From Aureimonas sp. AU4 (GTDB lineage Bacteria > Pseudomonadota > Alphaproteobacteria > Rhizobiales > Rhizobiaceae): a stretch of DNA of 39,712 bases. The notes under the pieces were generated by a model. That model worked only from the letters and a program-made list of their open reading frames with translations. It made no database searches and was not told the origin of the DNA. A program made the translations under genes and the position numbers. The number at the start of each line of letters is the position of its first letter. Position 1 is the stretch's first letter. The DNA is taken from NCBI RefSeq assembly GCF_001463765.1, contig NZ_BBWK01000007.1:1-39712 (forward strand). Direction: 5' to 3'. Below, piece by piece: positions 18,146 to 26,559 of this stretch.

Positions 18146-18628
18146 TCACACTCGCAGAATCATAGGTTGCTCGTCGTGCTGTTCGACGAGAGGGGCGTCG
18201 CCTTCGTCGCTTTGGCGATGCTTCTCCGCTTCGGACAGGAGGAGGTCGGTTCCCTTCGTCCGCCAGAAGACCCCATATTGGATCAATGACGCGAGCTTGG
18301 CCTCCACGCGAGCCGCGCTGAGGTCCGAGATTTCCCAACGCTCGCTGTAGATGCATTCTCCCCTGTCGGCGTCGACACCGAGGCGTCCCGGCCCCGTCCC
18401 CGCTCCGAGGCAATTTGCCTCGAGCATGGCCCGCATCATGGGAGGGTCGGCGAAATCCAGATGGGGCAAACGGAAGCTGAGTTCGGCAACGGCAGGCTCG
18501 ACTCTGGTAACGTAGATCGAAAGACCGTCACCAAAAACGATCTCGGCTTGTCCGTTCGTGTTGAGCGAAAGGTTCGCCAGAGAAAGCTTGTCGGCGATAA
18601 CGGAGAGGGCGTGATTGATATCTTGCAT
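18146..18628 (-). CDS. CesT-type type III secretion chaperone
   Basis: A 160-residue protein matching the CesT/Tir chaperone fold. It opens with LSLNTNGQAEIVFGDGLSIYVTRV (18-41; hydrophobic-turn-acidic strand), then AELSFRLPHL, MMRAMLEANCLGAGTGPGRLG (65-84), the ISDLS strand-helix and a C-terminal helix ending FWR, as in class IA/IB chaperones that keep a cognate effector unfolded for export. Residues 131-160 are a charged tail not typical of the family. It lies 68 bases after the putative effector gene on the same strand, so the pair is probably one transcript. Only a weak GAGA precedes the start. No injectisome genes are in the window, so the secretion machine must be encoded elsewhere. Base composition is visibly more AT-rich than in neighbours. 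Confidence 0.82.
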   Translation of the reverse strand: MQDINHALSVIADKLSLANLSLNTNGQAEIVFGDGLSIYVTRVEPAVAELSFRLPHLDFADPPMMRAMLEANCLGAGTGPGRLGVDADRGECIYSERWEISDLSAARVEAKLASLIQYGVFWRTKGTDLLLSEAEKHRQSDEGDAPLVEQHDEQPMILRV

Positions 18629-18696
18629 CGTAGGCGCTTTTCTCTGAGATCAAGTAGGACAGTGCCAAGCTCCTGCTGGCTGGCGCGCGTTCGTTC

Positions 18697-20028
18697 CTAC
18701 CAGGTTGTACGTGCGGACTGAGGCATGCCGTTTGCGACCAGGAAGGTTTGGATCTTGTCATGAACGACCGGGGCGCCTGCCTTGAAGGCCGCAAGCGTCT
18801 CGGGTTGATAGTTCGACTTGTCACGCGCCCCGTTGGCAACGACCTGCTCCAGCTGCGACGCAAGCTTCAAGGCGAGCGGCAAGTTCTGCTCTTTGACGAT
18901 CGAGGGGTTGATACCCTTGAGGACGAAGCCGTCGCTGTAGAGGACACGAGACATCTCGTCGGTTCGGGCGCCCTGGTGCTTTGCAAGTTCGCCCGACAGA
19001 TCCGTGAACACGTTTCGGACATCATCCGGCACCGGAACAGCGGCCATGTGGTCGAACATGTTGCCCGCAAGGACCATCAAACGATCGGCCAGGTCCCGCG
19101 GGATCGTGTCGTTCGCCAAGCTCTTGATGCCAAGGTCCGCAAGCTCCTGCGACAGGACATCTACGTCGGGCAGGTCGCGCAGACCGGCCGCAGCGGTCCT
19201 TAGACCCTGCTCGTAGGCTGGCAGGCCGCTCCCGTCGAGGAGCTTGCGGACCGCGGCGCTTCCCGATCCGCCCTGCGTGCCGCGCAGGAAGGTTTCGGAC
19301 GTACCCGATTGCGCCATTTCTTTTCTGGCGGCCGCGAGAAAGTTTGCACGCGCCCCCTCGGGGGTTCGGGCCAGTCGCACTCCGTCGGCGAGAGCCTTGG
19401 CGAAATCGGCCTTCTCCGTCCGGCCCTCCTGGCGGAATTCACCCGCGATCCTTTCCAAAGCATCCGCATCCAGCGTGCGAAGCGTATCGGCAGACGCCTG
19501 ACTCATCAGTTTGCCGACCATTTCGGTCTGCTTGGCATCGCGCGGTATGCCCGATTCCTTGGAATCCCTTGCAATGGCTGCGATAAAGCCCTCGCTCACG
19601 TAGCTGACATGAGCCTTCGTCAGCGGCTGTCCGTCTGTCGTCGGCTTGAAGGCCTTCGTGCAGTCCGAAACGTTGATGCCGACCGGCTTGGGCCGGTGGC
19701 GTTCCGGCATTGCCTCTATGGCCATGCGGTCCGCACGATCGAGGCGCGTGTTGTTCTGCTGATGAGCCCGTTCCGCCTTCCAGTCGGCATGCGCCTGCTT
19801 CAGGGAAGCCACCCCCTCTCCAACCGTCGTCTTGAAGGAGGAGAAGGCATTTGAGATCGTGTTGCGGAACGACTGGAAGCCTTGCGCGAAAGACCGGGAC
19901 GTGCCCGGCGCGTTGGCAGCGTTGCCGACGGCAGGCGCCGTTGCCTGAGCGTGGCCCGTACCTTGAGTTGAATTGAACGAGGCGCGCATCGCGGACGCTG
20001 TCGAGGTTTCGGTTCCAACTCTGGACAT
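18697..20028 (-). CDS. Putative type III effector with RasGAP-like C-terminal domain
   Basis: A 443-residue protein inserted between ftsW and murG. The first 45 residues are rich in Ser, Thr, Ala and Gly and nearly free of acidic residues, as in type III secretion signals. Residues 45-95 are amphipathic and could bind the neighbouring chaperone. Residues about 230-435 resemble eukaryotic RasGAP domains: ETFLRG places Arg249 like the arginine finger; VLKGINPSIV (369-378) resembles the FLR...NPAIV motif, with Lys371 in place of its arginine; LALKLASQLEQVVANG (385-400) resembles the following helix. The R249-K371 distance of 122 compares with about 115 in p120GAP and neurofibromin. It may therefore act on host Ras-type GTPases (inference). 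ATG 20028 is chosen for GGGAG seven bases upstream; an ATG at 20187 lacks this and would leave only 20 bases before murG. AT-richer than the flanking dcw genes, suggesting transfer. Confidence 0.7.
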   Translation of the reverse strand: MSRVGTETSTASAMRASFNSTQGTGHAQATAPAVGNAANAPGTSRSFAQGFQSFRNTISNAFSSFKTTVGEGVASLKQAHADWKAERAHQQNNTRLDRADRMAIEAMPERHRPKPVGINVSDCTKAFKPTTDGQPLTKAHVSYVSEGFIAAIARDSKESGIPRDAKQTEMVGKLMSQASADTLRTLDADALERIAGEFRQEGRTEKADFAKALADGVRLARTPEGARANFLAAARKEMAQSGTSETFLRGTQGGSGSAAVRKLLDGSGLPAYEQGLRTAAAGLRDLPDVDVLSQELADLGIKSLANDTIPRDLADRLMVLAGNMFDHMAAVPVPDDVRNVFTDLSGELAKHQGARTDEMSRVLYSDGFVLKGINPSIVKEQNLPLALKLASQLEQVVANGARDKSNYQPETLAAFKAGAPVVHDKIQTFLVANGMPQSARTTW

Positions 20029-20207
20029 GCGCGTTCTCCCGTTCGTGACCTTATGGAGCCGATCATGCCGTTTACCGACGGCGCCCGGTGTCGCTTTCGG
20101 CACAGTTTTCGGATGTTCTCCGGCGAAGCCGCGACGCTTTTGGTTTGCTGCCGTGTCGATTAAGGCAGCAATCTTGGAATCGACCACACGATGCAGGTTT
20201 CCTTGTC
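20029..20207. promoter_or_regulatory. Divergent control region between effector gene and murG, with 8-base inverted repeat
   Basis: A 179-base gap that must hold promoters for both directions, because the inserted genes cut murG off from the ftsW transcript. It contains a perfect inverted repeat TTGCTGCC (20145-20152), eleven bases, GGCAGCAA (20164-20171). The dyad spacing suits a LysR- or TetR-sized dimer. I looked for PIP-box (TTCGC-N15-TTCGC), HrpL-type and tts-box patterns of known type III regulons and found none that fits. A GAATC site lies at about 20177. Confidence 0.45.
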
Positions 20208-21308
20208 ATGACCGCCCCCATCCTTCTCTGCGCCGGCGGCACCGGCGGTCATCTCTTTCCCGCCGAGGCGCTGGCGCACGAGCTGAAGTCGCGCGGCCGC
20301 GAGGTGCATCTCGTGACCGACGAGCGGGCCGACCGCTACGCCGCGAGCTTTCCCGCCGAGGCGGTCCATATCGTGCCGTCCGCGACCTTCGGCTCGCGTA
20401 ACCCGCTTGCGGTTCTGCGTTCGGGGCTGAAGCTCTGGCGCGGATACCGCCAGTCCATCGCCCTGATGAAGCGGCTGAAGCCCGCGGCGGTGGTCGGCTT
20501 CGGCGGCTATCCGACCATTCCCCCGATGATGGGCGCCGTGCAAACGGGACAGGCGACGCTGATCCACGAGCAGAACGCGGTGATGGGCCGGGCGAACCGG
20601 TTCCTCGCGAGCCGCGTTCGCGCCATTGCCGCCGGGATCGCCCAGAACGGGGCCGACGCCGCGCACGCCGCCAAGACGACGCTGACCGGCAACCCCGTGC
20701 GACCGGCCGTGCTGGAGGCCGCGAGGACTCCTTATGCCCCGAGCGGGGCGGGCGAGCCCTTCAACCTCGTGGTGTTCGGCGGCAGCCAGGGGGCGAGCGT
20801 CTTCGCCACCGTCCTGCCCGAGGCCGTGCGGCTTCTGCCGCCCGAACTGCGCGCGCGGCTGCGCGTGACCCAGCAGGCGCGCGCCGAGGACGAGGCTGGG
20901 GTCTCGGAGTTCTACGACCGCGAGGGCATTCCGGCCGAGGTCGCTCCCTTCTTCCGCGACATGGCGGACCGCCTGGCCAAGGCCCACCTCGTGGTGAGCC
21001 GATCGGGCGCCTCGACCGTCTCGGAGCTCGCGGTCGTCGGCCGCCCGTCCGTGCTCGTGCCCTACCCTTATGCGCTGGACCATGACCAGGCCGCGAACGC
21101 GGCGCGGCTGGAGGCGTCGGGCGCGACGACGGTGGTGCGCCAGGCCGAGTTCACCGGCGAGCGGCTCGCCGCGCTCATCCGCGAGGTCGCCGACGATCCG
21201 GCCAAGGCCGCCGCGATGGCGGCGGCGGCGCGGGCGCAGGGGTTGCCCGATGCGGCGCGGTTGCTTGCCGACCTCGTGGAAGCTATGCCGAACCGCAAAA
21301 CCGCTTGA
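20208..21308 (+). CDS. murG: UDP-GlcNAc--lipid I GlcNAc transferase MurG
   Basis: Peripheral membrane GT28 glycosyltransferase that adds GlcNAc to lipid I, giving lipid II; 366 residues. The N-terminal glycine loop GGTGGH is at 10-15. Other family features are [52 protein letters not shown] in the second domain, and the donor-site segment [20 protein letters not shown] with [17 protein letters not shown] 20208 has an AGG about ten bases upstream. The gene begins the second dcw block and probably has its own promoter. Confidence 0.97.
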   Translation: MTAPILLCAGGTGGHLFPAEALAHELKSRGREVHLVTDERADRYAASFPAEAVHIVPSATFGSRNPLAVLRSGLKLWRGYRQSIALMKRLKPAAVVGFGGYPTIPPMMGAVQTGQATLIHEQNAVMGRANRFLASRVRAIAAGIAQNGADAAHAAKTTLTGNPVRPAVLEAARTPYAPSGAGEPFNLVVFGGSQGASVFATVLPEAVRLLPPELRARLRVTQQARAEDEAGVSEFYDREGIPAEVAPFFRDMADRLAKAHLVVSRSGASTVSELAVVGRPSVLVPYPYALDHDQAANAARLEASGATTVVRQAEFTGERLAALIREVADDPAKAAAMAAAARAQGLPDAARLLADLVEAMPNRKTA

Positions 21309-21321
21309 AGGATCAGTTCTC

Positions 21322-22734
21322 ATGAAGATGCCGCCCAATATCGGCCCGGTGCATTTCATCGGCATCGGCGGCATCGGCATGAGCGGCATCGCCGAGGTTC
21401 TGGTGAACCTTGGCTACACCGTGCAGGGCTCGGATGCCTCCGAGAACGCCAACGTCCAGCGCCTGCGCGACAAGGGCGTGACGGTGCATGTCGGCCATGC
21501 CGCCGAGAACCTCGGCCGGGCCGAGGTCGTGGTGGTCTCGACCGCGATCAAGCGCTCGAACCCGGAGCTTGCCGCCGCGCGCGAGCGCCTGCTGCCGATC
21601 GTGCGCCGCGCCGAGATGCTGGCCGAGCTGATGCGCTTCCGCCAGGCGATCGCCATCGGCGGCACGCACGGCAAGACCACGACGACCTCGATGGTGGCCG
21701 CGCTCCTCGATGCGGGCGGCTTCGACCCGACCGTGGTCAACGGCGGCATCATCAACGCCTACGGCACCAACGCGCGCATGGGCGCGGGCGACTGGATGGT
21801 GGTGGAGGCCGACGAGAGCGACGGCACCTTCCTGAAGCTGCCGGCCGACGTCGCGGTGGTCACCAATATCGATCCCGAGCACCTCGACCATTACGGCACG
21901 TTCGAGAAGGTGCGCGCCGCCTTCCGCGCCTTCGTCGAGAACGTGCCCTTCTACGGCTTCGCCGTGATGTGCCTCGACCACCCCGAGGTGCAGACGCTGG
22001 TCTCCGAGATCGAGGACCGGCGCATCATCACCTATGGCGAGAACCTGCAGGCCGACGCCCGCTTCTCGAACGTCCGGGCCGAGGGCGCGCGATCCTCCTT
22101 CGACGTGACGATCCGCGACCGCGTGTCGGGCGAGACCACCAAGATCAACGGCCTGTCGCTTCCCATGCCGGGGCGCCACAACGTCTCGAACGCCACCGCC
22201 GCGATCGCGGTGGCGCACCGCATCGGCATCTCCGAGGACGGAATCCGGCGCGGCCTCGGCTCGTTCAGTGGCGTGAAGCGCCGCTTCACCCATACGGGAC
22301 AAGCGCTCGGCGTCGACGTCTACGACGACTACGGCCACCATCCGGTCGAGATCCGCGCGGTGCTCTCGGCCGCGCGCTCGGCCGCCGGCGGACGCGTCAT
22401 CGCCGTCGTCCAGCCCCACCGCTACACGCGCCTCCAGTCGCTCTTCTCCGACTTCGCGGCCTGCTTCAACGATGCCGACACGGTGATCCTCGCCCCGGTC
22501 TACGCCGCCGGCGAGGAGCCGATCGAGTTCGTGAACTCCGAGATGCTCGTGGAGCGCCTGAAGCTCGGCGGCCATCGCGACGCGCGCCTGATCAATGGGC
22601 CCGACGAGCTGGCCCCGCTGGTGCATCGTCTCGCGAAGTCCGGCGACATGGTCGTTTGCCTTGGCGCCGGGTCGATCACGCAGTGGGCCTACGCCTTGCC
22701 GCGCGAGCTCGATGCGCTGGGCCCGCTGAGCTGA
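21322..22734 (+). CDS. murC: UDP-MurNAc--L-alanine ligase MurC
   Basis: First ligase of stem-peptide synthesis, joining L-Ala to UDP-MurNAc with ATP; 470 residues. The N-terminal nucleotide-binding segment [16 protein letters not shown] (12-27) and the ATP loop [10 protein letters not shown] (113-122) are standard for MurC. Further marks are [41 protein letters not shown] and [15 protein letters not shown], the catalytic-domain histidine segment. GAAGGA precedes ATG 21322. The gene is 13 bases downstream of murG and one base upstream of murB. Confidence 0.97.
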   Translation: MKMPPNIGPVHFIGIGGIGMSGIAEVLVNLGYTVQGSDASENANVQRLRDKGVTVHVGHAAENLGRAEVVVVSTAIKRSNPELAAARERLLPIVRRAEMLAELMRFRQAIAIGGTHGKTTTTSMVAALLDAGGFDPTVVNGGIINAYGTNARMGAGDWMVVEADESDGTFLKLPADVAVVTNIDPEHLDHYGTFEKVRAAFRAFVENVPFYGFAVMCLDHPEVQTLVSEIEDRRIITYGENLQADARFSNVRAEGARSSFDVTIRDRVSGETTKINGLSLPMPGRHNVSNATAAIAVAHRIGISEDGIRRGLGSFSGVKRRFTHTGQALGVDVYDDYGHHPVEIRAVLSAARSAAGGRVIAVVQPHRYTRLQSLFSDFAACFNDADTVILAPVYAAGEEPIEFVNSEMLVERLKLGGHRDARLINGPDELAPLVHRLAKSGDMVVCLGAGSITQWAYALPRELDALGPLS

Positions 22735-22735
22735 C

Positions 22736-23686
22736 ATGGAGGCCGACCTTCTCGCCCATCTCGGCGACCCGGCGCGGGCGCTGCGCGGCAAGCTGACGCC
22801 GAACGCGGATCTCGCCAAGGTCACGTGGTTTCGCACGGGCGGGCCGGCCGATCTCCTGTTCCAGCCCGCCGACGAGGAGGACCTCGCCCGTTTCCTGGAA
22901 CTTCTGCCCCCCGGCGTGCCGCTGACGGTGGTCGGCATCGGGTCGAACCTTCTGGTGCGCGACGGCGGCGTCGAGGGCGTCGTCGTGCGGCTGGCGACGA
23001 AGGGCTTCGGCGAGGTGTCGGCGCTGGGTGAGGGGCGGATCCGGGCGGGTGCCGCGGCGTCCGACAAGCGGCTGGCGGCGGTCGCGCTGGAGGCGGGGCT
23101 CGGCGGCTTCCATTTCCTGCACGGCATTCCGGGCTCGGTCGGCGGCGCCATCCGCATGAACGGCGGCGCGAACGGCGTCGAGACCTCGGACCGGCTGGTC
23201 GAGGCCCGCGCCCTCGACCGCTCGGGCGCGCTGCGCGCGCTCACCCATGCCGACATGGGCTTCACCTACCGCCATGCCGAGGCGCCCGAGGACCTGATCT
23301 TCGTCTCGGCGCTGTTCGAGGGCCCGCAGACCGATCGCGACGCGATCCGGCAGGCGATGGCCGACGTCGAGCACCACCGCGAGACGACGCAGCCCGTGCG
23401 CGAGAAGACCGGCGGCTCGACCTTCAAGAACCCGCAGGGAACGTCGGCCTGGCGCGAGGTGGATCGGGCCGGCTGCCGGGGCTTCTCGATCGGCGACGCC
23501 GAGATGTCGGCCATGCACTGCAACTTCATGATCAACCGGGGCGCGGCCACCGGCCACGATCTGGAAGCGCTCGGCGAGGAGGTGCGCCGCCGCGTCTTCG
23601 AGACGAGCGGCATCCTCCTCGAATGGGAGATCCGCCGCATCGGTCGCTTCGCAGCCGGGCAGGAGGTCCGGGGCTTCCAGCCGTGA
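22736..23686 (+). CDS. murB: UDP-N-acetylenolpyruvoylglucosamine reductase MurB
   Basis: FAD enzyme that reduces enolpyruvyl-UDP-GlcNAc to UDP-MurNAc, the second committed step of the pathway; 316 residues. FAD-binding segments are [12 protein letters not shown] (30-41), [18 protein letters not shown] (66-83) and [20 protein letters not shown] (128-147). The proton-donating serine is Ser228 in GGSTFKNP. The Tyr-Arg pair YRHA near 178 completes the active site. The gene starts one base after the murC stop without its own Shine-Dalgarno sequence, so translation probably depends on coupling. Its stop overlaps the GTG of the next gene. Confidence 0.97.
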   Translation: MEADLLAHLGDPARALRGKLTPNADLAKVTWFRTGGPADLLFQPADEEDLARFLELLPPGVPLTVVGIGSNLLVRDGGVEGVVVRLATKGFGEVSALGEGRIRAGAAASDKRLAAVALEAGLGGFHFLHGIPGSVGGAIRMNGGANGVETSDRLVEARALDRSGALRALTHADMGFTYRHAEAPEDLIFVSALFEGPQTDRDAIRQAMADVEHHRETTQPVREKTGGSTFKNPQGTSAWREVDRAGCRGFSIGDAEMSAMHCNFMINRGAATGHDLEALGEEVRRRVFETSGILLEWEIRRIGRFAAGQEVRGFQP

Positions 23687-24600
23687 ACACGGACGAGCGC
23701 AGCGCCGCCGAGCAGCGCGTCCTGCGCCGCTCCATCGCCGCGACGATCCTGGTCGGCGCCTTCGGTGTCGTCTTCGGCATCCTGTCGGGTTCTCTCTCGA
23801 TCGCCTTCGACGGCATGTTCTCGATGGTCGATGCCTCGATGACCGCGCTCGCCCTTCTCGTCGCGCGGTTGATCGCGGGCCGCCCGAGCCGCCGCTTCCA
23901 GATGGGCTTCTGGCACATCGAGCCGATGGTGCTGGCCTTCAACGGCGGTCTGCTCGCGCTCCTCTCGGTCTATGCCTTCGTGAACGCGGTCGAGGCGCTC
24001 CTGTCGGGCGGTCGCGAGCTCGTGTTCGACTGGGCGATCGGCTATGCCTCGATCGTGGTCGCCATCTGCGCGGCGATGTTCCTCTACGGGCGGCGGCGCA
24101 ACCGCGAGATCAACTCTGATTTTCTGGCGCTCGACGTGAAGGGGTGGGCCATGTCCGGCCTGATCACGGCGGCGCTCCTGGCGGCCTTCGCGATCGCCGC
24201 CCTCCTGCAGGGCGGTCCGCTGGAGCCCTGGACGCCCTATGTCGACCCCGCCGTTCTCGCCGTCCTGACCTTGGTGCTGATCCCGGTGCCGCTGCGCACC
24301 GTCGTCTCGGCGCTCAAGGACATCGCCCTCGTCGCTCCGCCCGAGCTCGATCGGCGGGCCGCCGAGGTCGCCCGCGAGATCGTCGCGCGCCACGGCTTTC
24401 TAGACGCGCGCACCTATGTCGCCAAGAGCGGTCGGTCCGAGATGATCGAGATGCACTTCATCCTGCCGCCCGATCACGCCGCCCGGTCGATCCGCGACTA
24501 CGATGCGATCCGCACCGAGATCGGCGCGGCGGTCGGCGGTCGGCCGGACGACCGCTGGCTGACGATCGCCTTCACCGCCGATCCGCGCTGGGCGGACTGA
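23683..24600 (+). CDS. Cation diffusion facilitator-like transporter, atypical metal site
   Basis: Inner-membrane protein of 305 residues with five or six hydrophobic segments (about 18-36, 38-65, 82-106, 116-135, 155-177, 187-206) and a 90-residue cytoplasmic C-terminal domain, the layout of CDF efflux proteins. Family-like segments are [20 protein letters not shown] (36-55) and [15 protein letters not shown] (75-89). The usual transport-site pairs seen in YiiP (DxxxD in segment 2, HxxxD in segment 5) are not recognisable: segment 2 has Asp43 and Asp50, and segment 5 begins [10 protein letters not shown] without the His/Asp pair. Substrate is therefore unknown. Start GTG 23683 overlaps the murB stop (GTGA), so expression is tied to the dcw operon. 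The position between murB and ddlB is unusual. Confidence 0.85.
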   Translation: MNTDERSAAEQRVLRRSIAATILVGAFGVVFGILSGSLSIAFDGMFSMVDASMTALALLVARLIAGRPSRRFQMGFWHIEPMVLAFNGGLLALLSVYAFVNAVEALLSGGRELVFDWAIGYASIVVAICAAMFLYGRRRNREINSDFLALDVKGWAMSGLITAALLAAFAIAALLQGGPLEPWTPYVDPAVLAVLTLVLIPVPLRTVVSALKDIALVAPPELDRRAAEVAREIVARHGFLDARTYVAKSGRSEMIEMHFILPPDHAARSIRDYDAIRTEIGAAVGGRPDDRWLTIAFTADPRWAD

Positions 24601-24664
24601 GCCGGGCTGGTTAACGCCCGGTTCCGCAACGCCGTTACGATTTTCTTGCCGGCCCGCGACACGG

Positions 24665-24679
24665 TTAACCACTGCTTAA
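24665..24679. promoter_or_regulatory. CtrA-type binding site TTAA-N7-TTAA upstream of ddlB
   Basis: TTAA (24665-24668), seven bases CCACTGC, then TTAA (24676-24679), each followed by C or CC as in the TTAACCAT consensus. It is 54 bases before the ddlB start in a 133-base gap, and another TTAAC half site lies at 24611. CtrA is the cell-cycle regulator of alphaproteobacteria and controls ftsQA/ftsZ transcription in Caulobacter. This is therefore a strong candidate for cell-cycle control of ddlB-ftsQ-ftsA(-ftsZ). Confidence 0.7.
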
Positions 24680-24733
24680 CCATCGGACCCGCATGAATGG
24701 TCTTCGCTGAACAGGAGCGGGACCGCAGGTTCG

Positions 24734-25657
24734 ATGAGTGTGCATGTCGCAGTGCTGCTGGGCGGGTTGTCCTCGGAAAGGCCGGTGAGCCTGTCCTCGG
24801 GCAACGCCTGCGCGGACGCACTGGAGGCCGAGGGCTTCCGGGTCACCCGCGTCGACGTCGGTCGCGACATCGCGAGCGTGCTGGCCGATCTGCGGCCGGA
24901 CGTCGCCTTCAACGCGCTGCACGGGCCCTTCGGCGAGGACGGTACCATCCAGGGCGTGCTGGAGTTCCTCGAGATCCCCTACACGCATTCGGGCGTGCTC
25001 GCCTCGGCGCTCGCCATGAACAAGGTCAAGGCGAAGCTGGTCGCCAAGGCCGCTGGCGTTCCCGTGCTCGACACGCGCGTCGTTCTGCGCCGCGAGGCCG
25101 CGCGCGCCCACGTCATTCCCACCCCTTACGTCGTGAAGCCCATCGCGGAAGGCTCGTCCTTCGGCGTCCTGATCGTGCGCGAGGACCAGGCGCACCCGCC
25201 ACAGCAGCTCCATGCCAGCGACTGGAGCTTCGGCGAGGAGGTCATGATCGAGCGCTTCGTGCCGGGCCGCGAGCTGACCTGCGCGGTGATGGGCGACGTC
25301 GCGCTGCCGGTCTGCGAGATCACGACGGAAGGCCACGCCTTCTACGACTACGATTCCAAGTACCTGCCGGGCGGCTCGCGCCACGTCATCCCGGCCGAGA
25401 TTCCGGGCTCCGTCGCCAAGCGCGTGCAGGAAGCCTCGCTCGCCGCCCACAAGGCCATCGGCTGCCGGGGCGTGACGCGCTCGGACTTCCGCTTCGACGA
25501 CCGGGGCGGGGAGCGCGGCGAGCTCGTCTGGCTGGAGATCAACACCCAGCCCGGCATGACCCCGACCTCGCTCGTGCCCGATATCGCGCGCGCCAGCGGC
25601 CATTCCTTCGGTGAACTCCTGTCCTGGATGGTGAGGGACGCCTCATGCCGTCGCTGA
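24734..25657 (+). CDS. ddlB: D-alanine--D-alanine ligase
   Basis: ATP-grasp enzyme that makes D-Ala-D-Ala for MurF; 307 residues. The N-terminal domain starts [19 protein letters not shown], with the glutamate-serine pair that holds the first D-Ala. ATP-grasp features are [37 protein letters not shown] (the phosphate loop), [18 protein letters not shown] (omega-loop region with the Tyr/Lys of D-Ala specificity) and [17 protein letters not shown] at the metal site. The Tyr/Lys configuration argues for D-Ala-D-Ala rather than D-Ala-D-Lac. It follows a possible CtrA-regulated promoter and overlaps ftsQ by 13 bases. Confidence 0.97.
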   Translation: MSVHVAVLLGGLSSERPVSLSSGNACADALEAEGFRVTRVDVGRDIASVLADLRPDVAFNALHGPFGEDGTIQGVLEFLEIPYTHSGVLASALAMNKVKAKLVAKAAGVPVLDTRVVLRREAARAHVIPTPYVVKPIAEGSSFGVLIVREDQAHPPQQLHASDWSFGEEVMIERFVPGRELTCAVMGDVALPVCEITTEGHAFYDYDSKYLPGGSRHVIPAEIPGSVAKRVQEASLAAHKAIGCRGVTRSDFRFDDRGGERGELVWLEINTQPGMTPTSLVPDIARASGHSFGELLSWMVRDASCRR

Positions 25658-26559
25658 CCTCTCGCGCCTCGCTGCCCATGCCCGACTGGAGCCGCGTCAG
25701 CCCGTTCGTGCTGCAGATCCACCGCTTCGGCCGCCGCATCGTGGGCCGGATCCGCCATGCCCGGCCCGAGAACCTGCCGCGCTTCGGCGCGATCGCGGTC
25801 GGCGTGATCGGTGCGACGGGCCTCTACGGCATGCTGCTCGGCGGCCATTCCATCGCGGTGATCGACGCGATCGCCGATCCGCTCGGCCTGTCGATCGAGA
25901 CGATCGACGTGCAGGGCTATGCAGAGACGAGCGAGATCGACATCCTCCAGACGCTCTGGGCGTCGGGCTCGCACTCGCTGCCCTCGCTCGACGTCGACAC
26001 CGCGCGCAAGGCCATCGAAGCGATGCCCTGGGTGGAGAGCGCCACCGTCGAGAAGCAGTATCCGGGAACCGTCCGGGTGCGGCTCAACGAGCGCAAGCCC
26101 TTCGCCCTCTGGCAGCGCGAAAAGGATCTCTGGATCGTGGACCGCGACGGGCGCGAGATCGTGCCCTACGCCACCACGCGCTTCACCGAGCTGCCCTTCG
26201 TGGTGGGGCCGGGCGCCGCGCGCGAGGCGACCGACATCTTGGACAAGATGGCTCTGGTACCGGAGCTTGGCACAAGGATCAGGTCGTATGTGAGGGTGGG
26301 CGACCGCCGCTGGGACCTGCGTCTCGACAACGGCGTCGTGGTTCGCCTGCCGGAACTGGAGCCCATCGAGGCCGCCGCCCGGCTCATGCGGCTCGACCGC
26401 GAGGAGCAGCTTCTGTCGCGCGACATCGCGGCGGTGGACCTCCGGCTCGAGGACCGGATCGTGGTGAAGCTGACGCCCGCCGCCAAGGAACGGCGCGACA
26501 AGGCGCTCAAGGAGCGGGACAAGCTGGTGAAGCAGTCGAGAAAGGAGAAGCCGGCATGA
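25645..26559 (+). CDS. ftsQ: Cell division protein FtsQ
   Basis: Bitopic divisome protein that recruits FtsL/B and FtsWI; 304 residues. A basic cytoplasmic N-terminus is followed by one membrane segment at about 47-66. The POTRA domain (about 82-152) begins [20 protein letters not shown] and contains [18 protein letters not shown] and [11 protein letters not shown]. The FtsQ domain follows, with [10 protein letters not shown] and [16 protein letters not shown] lies about eight bases before ATG 25645, within ddlB. A later ATG at 25678 is possible but less well placed. The C-terminus is a charged lysine/arginine-rich tail. The stop overlaps ftsA by four bases. Confidence 0.96.
   Translation: MPSLTSRASLPMPDWSRVSPFVLQIHRFGRRIVGRIRHARPENLPRFGAIAVGVIGATGLYGMLLGGHSIAVIDAIADPLGLSIETIDVQGYAETSEIDILQTLWASGSHSLPSLDVDTARKAIEAMPWVESATVEKQYPGTVRVRLNERKPFALWQREKDLWIVDRDGREIVPYATTRFTELPFVVGPGAAREATDILDKMALVPELGTRIRSYVRVGDRRWDLRLDNGVVVRLPELEPIEAAARLMRLDREEQLLSRDIAAVDLRLEDRIVVKLTPAAKERRDKALKERDKLVKQSRKEKPA

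Noticed and set aside
18137-18157. Hairpin CTGCGAG-N7-CTCGCAG as terminator of the chaperone gene
   Set aside because: Only seven base pairs, the stop codon lies within the loop, and no T-tract follows on the minus strand.
18697-20187. Longer start (ATG 20187) for the putative effector
   Set aside because: No Shine-Dalgarno sequence, would leave only 20 bases before murG, while ATG 20028 has GGGAG at ideal spacing and a typical secretion-signal N-terminus.
20029-20207. Known type III promoter boxes (PIP, HrpL, tts) upstream of the effector
   Set aside because: TTCG elements are present but not at the PIP spacing, and no GGAAC-N-CCAC or tts-like pattern was found by eye.
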